A stretch of DNA of 59,461 nucleotides from Clostridia bacterium (lineage in GTDB: Bacteria > Bacillota > Clostridia > Oscillospirales > Acutalibacteraceae), in NCBI GenBank assembly GCA_017454485.1, contig JAFTCX010000050.1, positions 1 to 59,461 of the forward strand, read 5' to 3'. The position numbers and the translations under genes were made by a program. Each line of letters begins with the position of its first letter. Positions within the stretch are counted from its first letter, which is position 1. This document shows positions 35,262 through 42,025 of this stretch, in pieces. The notes under the pieces were generated by a model. That model was not told where the DNA came from, made no database searches, and was given only the letters and a program-made list of their open reading frames with translations.

Positions 35262-35515
35262 ATTTCTCGAAATCCGAATCCCAAAAGGCTATGACAAAGA
35301 GCGCACTGTTCTTCCGTCGCTTTCAGAGAGACACATCCCGGCTGCAAATGTGTCAGCGACCGAGCAGGCGTACCGCTTTTGAGCTGCCCCCGAAAGGGTG
35401 TGCCGTTTGCCGCGTTAAGGCGAAATGAGTGCCGCGTGCGCGCGGAATCCGGGTGGAACCGTGGAGCTTTTCGCTTCATCCCAGAACAGTCAGACTGTGT
35501 GGGATGAGGCGTTTC
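35262..35515 (+). ncRNA. T-box leader (threonine)
   Basis: The T-box sequence GGGTGGAACCGTGGAGC lies at 35451-35467 and is followed by a terminator whose arms are CTCATCCCA-like (35474-35508, with an ACAGT/ACTGT inner pair) and a T-rich run. Stem I occupies roughly 35290-35400 and includes the AGAGAG bulge at about 35324. Uncharged tRNA-Thr would stabilise the antiterminator and allow transcription into thrS. Two ACC triplets (35359-35361 and 35372-35374) are candidate specifiers; folding is needed to choose. Confidence 0.88.
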
Positions 35516-35545
35516 TTATTTTATCTGTTAAAGGAGCAGAACAAC

Positions 35546-37306
35546 ATGGACAAAGAATTTTTCCTCGCAAACTATCGTCATTCCATGGCGCACGTGCTCG
35601 CCAAAGCGGTTGTGGAGCTTTGGGGCAAAGACGTGCAGTATGCCATCGGTCCCCAGGTGGACGACGGCTTTTACTATGACTTCAAGCTGGACCACAACAT
35701 CAGCAAGGACGATTACGCCGCCATCGAAAACAAGATGCACGAAATCCTCAAGCGCAAGGAAACCTGGACGCGCAAAGAGGTCTCCCGCAGCGAAGCGCTG
35801 GAACTGTTCAAGAATCAGAAGTATAAGGTTGAAATCATTCAGGACTTGCCCGAGGATGCGACGATTTCCATCTATTACACCGGCGACGATTTTGTGGACC
35901 TTTGCCGCGGCCCGCATATCGAAAACTCGCAGGAGCTGCTCTCCGTGGCGTTCCAGATCAAGTTCGTCTCCGGCTCCTATTGGCGCGGCGACGAGCACAA
36001 CGACCAGCTTCAGCGCGTGTATGTGTATGCCTTCCCCGACAAAAAGCAGCTCAAGGAGCACCTCGACATGATCAAGGAGGCCATGGAGCGCGACCATAAA
36101 AAGTTGGGCGCCGAGCTGGAGCTGTTCATGTTCCATGAAACCGCGCCGGGTATGCCGTACTGGCTGCCGAAGGGCTGGAATATGTTCAACGCGCTGCTTT
36201 CCTATTGGCGCGGCGAGCATCTGCCGCACGGCTATCAGGAAATTTCCGCGCCCGTGCTCAACGAAAAGCAGCTTTGGGTCACGTCCGGCCACTGGGCGCA
36301 TTATCAAAACGGCATGTTCATCGCTCCCGTGGACGAGAACACGACCTACGCCATCAAGCCGATGAACTGCCCGAACTCCATCAACGTCTTCCGCAGCCGC
36401 GGCCGCAGCTACCGCGAGCTTCCGCTGCGCTATTCACAGGTGGACGTCATTCACCGCCGCGAAAAATCCGGCGAGCTGAACGGCCTGTTCCGTGTGCAGG
36501 AATTCCATCAGGACGACGCGCACATCTTCCTTGCGGAAGAGCAGATCGAAGAAGAGATCGCCGACATCATGGATATCGCAAAGTCCATCTATGCTACTTT
36601 CGGTCTGACTTATACCGCAGAGCTTTCCACGCGCCCGGATGATTTCATGGGCGATATCGCGCTTTGGGACAAGGCGGAAGCTTCGCTGAAAAAGATTCTC
36701 GACAACAAATTCGGTGAGGACGGCTATGAGATCAATGAGGGCGATGGCGCTTTCTACGGTCCCAAGATCGACCTCGGCATGCGCGACTGTCTCGGCAGAC
36801 AGTGGCAGATGGGCACCATCCAGCTCGACTTCCAGCTTCCGCTGAACTTCGATTTGAAATATGTTGCTCCCGACGGCTCGTTCAAGCAGCCCGTCATGAT
36901 CCACCGTGCAATTTTCGGCTCGTTTGAACGCTTCATCGGCATTCTGATTGAGCATTTCAAGGGTCAGTTCCCGTTCTGGCTTTCGCCGGTGCAGGTCGCC
37001 ATTGTGCCGATTCGCCCCGAGCATAACGATTACGCGAAGAAGCTTGCCGACCAAATGCTGGAAAACAGCATCCGCTTTGAGGTGGATTACAGCGACCAGA
37101 ACATGAAGAATAAAATCAAAAAGTTCAAGCTGGAGCGCGTTCCGTATGTGCTGGTTGTCGGCGACAAGGAAGCCGAAAACAGCACCGTTGCGGTCAATAT
37201 CCGCGGCGTGAAGGACAATGCGTTCGGCGTGCCTGCCGAAGCGTTTTTGGACGCTGTGCTGAAAATGAACAAGACGCACTGCCTTGCGCTGAAAACGGAG
37301 TTCTGA
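35546..37306 (+). CDS. thrS: Threonyl-tRNA synthetase lacking the TGS domain
   Basis: A 586-residue class II synthetase. ATG 35546 follows AAAGGAG. The protein begins directly with the editing domain: HSMAHVLAKAVVELWG and DLCRGPHI supply its His/Cys residues, so the N-terminal TGS domain of the usual 640-residue enzyme is missing. The catalytic core has motif 1 around PVLNEKQLWVTSGHWAHY, motif 2 REKSGELNGLFRVQEFHQDD, zinc ligands Cys in MNCPNS and His in MIHRAIFGS, and motif 3 FERFIGILIEHF. The anticodon-binding domain starts at VQVAIVPI. TGS-less ThrRS forms are known. Expression should respond to threonine starvation through the T-box. Confidence 0.96.
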   Translation: MDKEFFLANYRHSMAHVLAKAVVELWGKDVQYAIGPQVDDGFYYDFKLDHNISKDDYAAIENKMHEILKRKETWTRKEVSRSEALELFKNQKYKVEIIQDLPEDATISIYYTGDDFVDLCRGPHIENSQELLSVAFQIKFVSGSYWRGDEHNDQLQRVYVYAFPDKKQLKEHLDMIKEAMERDHKKLGAELELFMFHETAPGMPYWLPKGWNMFNALLSYWRGEHLPHGYQEISAPVLNEKQLWVTSGHWAHYQNGMFIAPVDENTTYAIKPMNCPNSINVFRSRGRSYRELPLRYSQVDVIHRREKSGELNGLFRVQEFHQDDAHIFLAEEQIEEEIADIMDIAKSIYATFGLTYTAELSTRPDDFMGDIALWDKAEASLKKILDNKFGEDGYEINEGDGAFYGPKIDLGMRDCLGRQWQMGTIQLDFQLPLNFDLKYVAPDGSFKQPVMIHRAIFGSFERFIGILIEHFKGQFPFWLSPVQVAIVPIRPEHNDYAKKLADQMLENSIRFEVDYSDQNMKNKIKKFKLERVPYVLVVGDKEAENSTVAVNIRGVKDNAFGVPAEAFLDAVLKMNKTHCLALKTEF

Positions 37307-37323
37307 TCCAAACGAACAAAGCG

Positions 37324-37359
37324 AACGCTGCCCTCGAACACATCGGGGGCAGCGTTTTT
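37324..37359 (+). terminator. Terminator of thrS
   Basis: AACGCTGCCC and GGGCAGCGTT arms (37324-37356) with five T at the end. Confidence 0.9.
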
Positions 37360-37365
37360 GCGTGC

Positions 37366-37485
37366 CGGCGGCGAGACGCATCGCGTTGCGCGATGCAAAA
37401 GGAGCGCAAAAGGGTCGCTTTGGAAGGAGCCGAAGTGCTGTGCGCTCCTTTTTACGCGCAGCGTTGCTGCGCGGTCTCGCCGCCG
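37366..37485. repeat. 120-bp palindromic element with hairpins inside each end
   Basis: Ends CGGCGGCGAGAC (37366-37377) and GTCTCGCCGCCG (37474-37485) are inverted repeats. Next to them are GCATCGCG/CGCGATGC and GCGCAGC/GCTGCGC hairpins, and AAAGGAGCGCA/TGCGCTCCTTT arms lie inside. The plan matches 29866-30033, including a GCAAAAG motif after the left hairpin, but the stems differ in sequence while keeping pairing. It lies in the 400-bp space between thrS and the epimerase gene. Confidence 0.7.
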
Positions 37486-37525
37486 AAAACGCCAACGGAC
37501 CGCCGCGCAAGCAGCAGTCCGTTGA

Positions 37526-37558
37526 GTTACCCACTGATGAACTCGGATGTGCAAATCT
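37526..37558. repeat. One end of the GTACCC-type MITE
   Basis: CCCACTGATGAACTCGGAT and the following TGCAAAT match, in reverse orientation, the right end of the copy at 50054-50137. The other end is not seen, so this is a remnant. Confidence 0.6.
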
Positions 37559-37616
37559 TAGCCAATAGCTAACAACTATCAACTTGCCCCCCCTTTTTTC
37601 TTTCCCAAAAAAGTAA

Positions 37617-37645
37617 GACCCGCCGAGGCTTTTGCCACAGCGGGT
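37617..37645. terminator. Terminator downstream of the epimerase gene
   Basis: ACCCGC/GCGGGT arms followed by TTTTGATT on the plus strand and by a T-rich run on the minus strand, 60 bp beyond the epimerase stop. Confidence 0.55.
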
Positions 37646-37653
37646 TTTGATTC

Positions 37654-37704
37654 GCTAACAGCTAACAGCTACCAGCTACCGACTAACGACTAACAACTAC
37701 CGAC
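37654..37704. repeat. Heptanucleotide tandem repeat (GCTAACA/ACTAACA type)
   Basis: Seven degenerate 7-bp units in a row, GCTAACA GCTAACA GCTACCA and so on. It directly abuts the stop codon of the epimerase gene (37705-37707), as the GCGTAAT array does for tsaB. A few more degenerate units are at 37558-37580. Confidence 0.75.
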
Positions 37705-39204
37705 TTATTCCTTATATCCGAAATAGATGTTTTCGTCGTACACATTGTTCTCGTCCGGGCTGTGGTGTGCATACCAAACCTGGGCAAAGAAGGGGTTGAC
37801 CTTGGCTTCTGCGTCATAGTTCCACGGCATCGGCAGACATTCCGGACACCAGTGGCCGCCCTTGAGCACGAGGTTTTGCGACATTTCAAATTCATGGCCG
37901 CAGGCGCATTTCCATTTGATCGGCGTGTAGATATCCTTCGGCGCTTTCTTTTCCAAGCATTCGCCGCCGCGGAACGCAGCCGCTTTTTTGAGGTCGGCCA
38001 GTGTCAGCTCTTCAAACGGCTTGCTTTCGTCATAGCCGTGGTCAAGCAGATTCACGGGGTTTTCCTTGTCGGGAATTTCCACCTTGAAATCCTTCCATGT
38101 GCCGATCTTTTTATACGCCTCCATGGAGCCGTAATAGGCGGTGATGCGCTCGCGGATGCCGTTGTCAATCCACGACTGGGTGCCGTAAAGGCTGGTTTGC
38201 GCAATGGGCGCCATCATGAATTTTTTCACCAGCGACAGCGGCGCAAGGCCGGAAAGCTTGTAATAAAACGGCGCTTTTTTTGCAACGCCCTTGAAGTATT
38301 CCTTCACGGGGATGTTGGCGCGGAAATGCAGAATGTTTTCCAGCTCGTCCGCGTCGGTGTACCATTGGCCGTGGAAGTTTTGCAGCGTGAACCAGTTCGG
38401 GTCAAACAGCTTTTTCACAACGTCCTTGCCGCGCATACCGATGGCGTTGAGCAGCAGCTCTTCGAATTCATAGTTGGTCAAGCGGTAATCGTGACCGGAG
38501 GAGATGTTGTAGAATTTACGCCAGAACGTTTCGGGCACACGCTCGTTGCAAACCTTTGCGCAAAGGCGGCCGGAATCCTCTACGGTTGCCCATTCCAGCA
38601 TGCCGTTGATGGGCACATGATACATGATAGGCTCCATGTTGTAGATGATGTTGGCGTAAAGAATGCCCGTTTGACGCAGCGAAACCCAGTATTTCAGCCC
38701 CGAATCGGCGAGCAGGCGCTCGGCAATGGTTTTGCTGATGGCGTAATGGTCATAAACGCTGATCTGAATCGGGTCGCCGCATCTGCCCCAGTGCACGGGC
38801 GCGTTGCGGTCGCCGGTTTCGGCAACGGTGCCGATGTAAACGACCTTGACACTGTCGGGGTCGCTTTGCGCTTTGACCGCTTTGATGATGTTCTGCATCG
38901 CGGTTACGTTTGTGAACAGCGTCTTTTTCGGGAAATAGTCCGCAGCGGGGGAAACAAGGCCGCCGACATGCAGCACATAGTCCGCGCCGGTGATGCAGGT
39001 CAGCACATCCTCATAAACCGTCAGATCGCCCCAAACGAGGGTCACGTCGGGGTCGTTCGCATAGGCGGCGAACTTGTCGTGGTTCTTTTTGCTGTCACGG
39101 TTGAGCAGCACGATATGATACATATGCTTTCTTGCATAAAGCTCCCGGAACGCGGCAAAGCCCATGTTGCCGGAAGAACCGGTCAAAAACACTGTTTTTT
39201 TCAT
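37705..39204 (-). CDS. NAD-dependent epimerase/dehydratase (extended SDR) with C-terminal Cys-rich zinc-like domain
   Basis: A 499-residue cytoplasmic protein. The Rossmann start KKTVFLTGSSGNMGFAAF binds NAD(P); VYIGTVAETG and YAISKTIAERL give the Ser/Tyr-x3-Lys catalytic elements. After the SDR fold (about 1-300) come a helical middle part and a C-terminal domain (about 430-490) with WKCACGHEFEMS and HWCPECLPMPW, a CxC...CxxC arrangement likely to hold zinc. This addition is not usual for sugar-nucleotide epimerases. Substrate unknown. A short hairpin (ACCAATC/GATTGGT) in the leader places AAAGG in its loop. The gene stands alone on its strand. Confidence 0.82.
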   Translation of the reverse strand: MKKTVFLTGSSGNMGFAAFRELYARKHMYHIVLLNRDSKKNHDKFAAYANDPDVTLVWGDLTVYEDVLTCITGADYVLHVGGLVSPAADYFPKKTLFTNVTAMQNIIKAVKAQSDPDSVKVVYIGTVAETGDRNAPVHWGRCGDPIQISVYDHYAISKTIAERLLADSGLKYWVSLRQTGILYANIIYNMEPIMYHVPINGMLEWATVEDSGRLCAKVCNERVPETFWRKFYNISSGHDYRLTNYEFEELLLNAIGMRGKDVVKKLFDPNWFTLQNFHGQWYTDADELENILHFRANIPVKEYFKGVAKKAPFYYKLSGLAPLSLVKKFMMAPIAQTSLYGTQSWIDNGIRERITAYYGSMEAYKKIGTWKDFKVEIPDKENPVNLLDHGYDESKPFEELTLADLKKAAAFRGGECLEKKAPKDIYTPIKWKCACGHEFEMSQNLVLKGGHWCPECLPMPWNYDAEAKVNPFFAQVWYAHHSPDENNVYDENIYFGYKE

Positions 39205-39349
39205 TTAAAAATCACCAATCCTTTCTATTGATTGGTTCCAGTATAGCGGATTTTCGGCGGCTGTTTGTGAACGAACTTTTAATTTTTCGGTCATCATTTT
39301 GTCAAAATCGGATTTGAAAAGTTTTCTTTGAAAACTTCACTAAAATTTA

Positions 39350-39378
39350 TTGATTTTTTTGGTGCTTTCGCATATAAT
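39350..39378 (+). promoter_or_regulatory. Promoter of the cell-wall operon
   Basis: -35 TTGATT (39350-39355), 17 bp, -10 TATAAT (39373-39378). Confidence 0.7.
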
Positions 39379-39429
39379 AAAAATGAGCGGAAAGAGCTCG
39401 AATTTTATCGAAGAGTGAAGGAAACAACA

Positions 39430-40308
39430 ATGGCAACGATTGATGTTGAAACGGTTGGAACCACGCGCAGCCAGATCTTCAAAAAGAGCATCCAGTTGGC
39501 GCTGATCTTTCTTGCGGTGTTCTCCGTGAGCTGTCTGATCTCCTTTGCGGGCGGGCGCTATCGCCTTGCAAAGCAGAACCCCAAACAGCAGGTCAGTGTG
39601 ACGGACGAAGCGGTGACGCCGGAAAAAGAAGCGACGTCTGCGGCGCAAGAAGGCGAAACGCCGCCCGCGTCCCAGCCTTATGATCCGGAAAAGGTCATTT
39701 ATCTGACCTTTGACGACGGCCCGTGGAAATATACGGAGCAGTTGCTCGACCTTTTGAAAAAATACGACGCAAAGGTGACGTTTTTCACAACGAGCACCTA
39801 TCCGGAATATGCAAAGCTGATGAAACGCGAGGCTGAGGAAGGGCACACGGTCGCGGTGCATTCCTATTCCCACGATTACAAGAAGATTTACGCGAGCTCC
39901 AGCGCGTACTGGAGTGATTTTGAAGCCCAGCAAAAGGTCATTGAGGAACAGACCGGCAATAAAACAACGCTGTTCCGTTTTCCGGGCGGCTCCTCCAACG
40001 GTGTGAGCAAATTCAACCCGGGGATCATGACCACGCTTACCCAGCAGTCCAAGGCCAAGGGGCTGACTTATTTTGACTGGAACGTCGCAAGTGCGGACGC
40101 GGGCGCAACGACCGAAGCGAGCGTTGTGCTGCAAAACTGCAAAACCGGCGTACAGAATATCAAAGATCCGGTGATCCTCTGCCACGATGTCAAGGATTAT
40201 ACAGTCAAGGCGATGGAGACGTTTATACCATGGGCAATCGAAAACGGCTACACCTTCCTGCCGCTGACGCCGGACAGTCCGAACGCACACCATCAAGTCA
40301 ACAACTGA
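39430..40308 (+). CDS. Membrane-anchored polysaccharide (peptidoglycan) deacetylase
   Basis: A 292-residue protein. ATG 39430 follows AAGGAA. One N-terminal membrane helix (about 20-42, IQLALIFLAVFSVSCLISF) leaves an extracellular linker and a NodB-type catalytic domain (about 95-280). The five family motifs are present: TFDDGPWKYT (catalytic Asp and metal Asp), HSYSHDY (metal His pair), RFPGGSSN, DWNVASAD and ILCHDV. It is predicted to remove acetyl groups from N-acetylglucosamine or N-acetylmuramic acid, which usually lowers lysozyme sensitivity. It is the first gene of an apparent operon with the AIM24 and VanY-type genes (gaps of 13 and 22 bp). Confidence 0.92.
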   Translation: MATIDVETVGTTRSQIFKKSIQLALIFLAVFSVSCLISFAGGRYRLAKQNPKQQVSVTDEAVTPEKEATSAAQEGETPPASQPYDPEKVIYLTFDDGPWKYTEQLLDLLKKYDAKVTFFTTSTYPEYAKLMKREAEEGHTVAVHSYSHDYKKIYASSSAYWSDFEAQQKVIEEQTGNKTTLFRFPGGSSNGVSKFNPGIMTTLTQQSKAKGLTYFDWNVASADAGATTEASVVLQNCKTGVQNIKDPVILCHDVKDYTVKAMETFIPWAIENGYTFLPLTPDSPNAHHQVNN

Positions 40309-40321
40309 GGAGGTCATTTTT

Positions 40322-41002
40322 ATGCGCTATGAAATCAAAGGAAACAATCTGCCCGTATTGATCTGTCAACTGGAAAAAGGCGAAAGCATGCTTTGCGAAA
40401 GCGGCGCCATGTCCTGGATGGACGAAGGGATCGAAATGGAAACCAAAGGCGGCGGCATCGGCAAAATGTTCGGCCGTATGTTCACGAACGAAAAGATGTT
40501 CCAAAACCGCTATGTGGCGAACAACGCAGGCGAAATTGCGTTTGCGTCCTCGTTCCCGGGTTCGATTCTGCCCGTGCGCATCACGCCCGATAAGCCGATC
40601 ATTGTGCAGAAAAGCGCCTTCCTTGCCAGCAGCGGCAATGTGGAGCTTTCCGTACATTTTCAGAAAAAGGTCGGCAGCGGTCTGTTCGGCGGCGAAGGCT
40701 TTATGATGCAGCGCTTGAGCGGCGACGGCATTGCGTTTTTGGAAATTGACGGCAGCTCGATCGAATACGATCTTTCCGCCGGCGAAAGAAAGGTGCTCAG
40801 CACCGGCTATCTTGCCGTGATGGACGCAACGTGCAGCATCGACGTGCAAACGGTCAAGGGCGTCAAAAATGTCCTGTTCGGCGGCGAAGGTCTGTTTAAC
40901 ACCGTCATTTCCGGCCCGGGTCATGTGGTGCTGCAGACCATGCCGATCATGAAGACAGCTTCGAGCCTGTATGCCTATATGCCGCATCCGTCAGGCAACT
41001 GA
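40322..41002 (+). CDS. AIM24/TIGR00266-family protein
   Basis: A 226-residue protein with the family's double beta-sandwich pattern: LICQLEKGESMLCESGAMSWM near the start, GEIAFASSFPGSILPV in the middle and GGEGLFNTVISGPGHVVLQT near the end. GAGG sits upstream of ATG 40322. Members occur widely in bacteria and in mitochondria (AIM24); their biochemical role is not settled. No signal peptide is present. Position between a deacetylase and a carboxypeptidase gene hints at an envelope-linked function, which is inference only. Confidence 0.88.
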   Translation: MRYEIKGNNLPVLICQLEKGESMLCESGAMSWMDEGIEMETKGGGIGKMFGRMFTNEKMFQNRYVANNAGEIAFASSFPGSILPVRITPDKPIIVQKSAFLASSGNVELSVHFQKKVGSGLFGGEGFMMQRLSGDGIAFLEIDGSSIEYDLSAGERKVLSTGYLAVMDATCSIDVQTVKGVKNVLFGGEGLFNTVISGPGHVVLQTMPIMKTASSLYAYMPHPSGN

Positions 41003-41024
41003 TTGTTTTCCTGAAAGGGTTAAA

Positions 41025-41765
41025 ATGAAACATAGAAACGCACGCGTGCTCTCGCTGCTGCTTGCAGTGGTTTGCCTTTGCGGTCTTTTCACCGGCTGCA
41101 CGGCAAAGCCGCAGGAAGCGAACGAAGAGGCAAAGTATGATTATCTTGTGCTGGTCAACAAACAAAGCAAGCTTCCCGATGACTGGGAGAGCGTTGTGGT
41201 GTTGGAAGACGCGCAGAACACATTGCCCGAAGACATTGCGCTGAACGAAGACAACGATTACCTTGCCACCGACGTGTTCAAGGTGGAAACAAAAGCGCTG
41301 GAAGCGTTCCGTGCGCTGCAGGAGGACTGCGCGAAGGACGGCATTACGATTCTGCTCGACAGCACTTATCGCTCCGTTGCCCGTCAGCAGGAGCTTTGGG
41401 CGGAATTTGCCGAGGAATACGGCGAGGACTACTGCAAAAAGTATGTGGCTGTGCCGGGGTATTCCGAGCATCACACCGGCCTTGCGATCGACATCTGCGT
41501 CATCAAGGACGGCAGGATCATCAACGACAATGATGAAATGATCGCCGAGCGTGAGCTGTTTGCGAAAATCCACGAAAAGCTGGCCGATCACGGCTTCATC
41601 CTGCGTTATCCTGAGGGCAGGGACGACAGCACCGGCTATTCGTATGAGCCGTGGCATTTCCGCTATGTCGGCAGCGCTGAAATCGCAAAGGAGATCATGG
41701 AGCGAGGGCTGACGCTTGAGGAATATCTGACGCTTTCCACGCAGGCGCAAAACCCGAACAAATAA
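41025..41765 (+). CDS. Lipoprotein VanY-type D-Ala-D-Ala carboxypeptidase (M15B)
   Basis: A 246-residue protein. ATG 41025 follows GAAAGGG; the signal peptide ends in a lipobox LFTGC (Cys about 23), so it is tethered to the membrane outer face. The catalytic domain has LDSTYRSVARQQ, the zinc-binding PGYSEHHTGLAIDI (His and Asp) and EPWHFRYVG (catalytic Glu, zinc His), all conserved in VanY/DdpX-type enzymes. It should trim the terminal D-Ala of peptidoglycan stems. No other van genes are nearby, so it is better seen as a wall-remodelling enzyme than a glycopeptide resistance factor. Confidence 0.92.
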   Translation: MKHRNARVLSLLLAVVCLCGLFTGCTAKPQEANEEAKYDYLVLVNKQSKLPDDWESVVVLEDAQNTLPEDIALNEDNDYLATDVFKVETKALEAFRALQEDCAKDGITILLDSTYRSVARQQELWAEFAEEYGEDYCKKYVAVPGYSEHHTGLAIDICVIKDGRIINDNDEMIAERELFAKIHEKLADHGFILRYPEGRDDSTGYSYEPWHFRYVGSAEIAKEIMERGLTLEEYLTLSTQAQNPNK

Positions 41766-41780
41766 CATAAAACAGCATCC

Positions 41781-41929
41781 GGGGCTGTTGCATTTAGATG
41801 AAAACGACGAGTCAAAGCTTATAAACCATTCTATTTTTGCAAAAAAGCGTGCTTGTACCACAAAACCGTTTGGGATACAAGCACTTTTTATGATTCGCTT
41901 TGACGCTTTTCGCTAAATGCGACAGCCCC
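41781..41929. repeat. MITE-like repeat, copy B (intact, 149 bp)
   Basis: GGGGCTGTTGCATTTAG at one end and its near-perfect inverse at the other, with nested TCAAAGC/GCTTTGA and GTGCTTGTA/TACAAGCAC arms. It matches 30054-30255 apart from the 52-bp insertion there. No target duplication is obvious. It ends 25 bp before the -35 of the alpha-galactosidase promoter. Confidence 0.85.
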
Positions 41930-41953
41930 TTTTGTTTTTCTTTTCAAAGATGG

Positions 41954-41982
41954 TTGAAAAGTTTCGGCGCTTGGCGTATACT
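41954..41982 (+). promoter_or_regulatory. Promoter of the alpha-galactosidase gene
   Basis: -35 TTGAAA (41954-41959), 17 bp, -10 TATACT (41977-41982). Confidence 0.7.
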
Positions 41983-42025
41983 GAGAAAAAACCACTTTCG
42001 ACACGGAACCCACAGGAGGATTGCC

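Noticed and set aside
41025-41765. Vancomycin-resistance cluster
   Set aside because: Only a VanY-type carboxypeptidase is present; no VanHAX, and the two-component system is 16 kb away.
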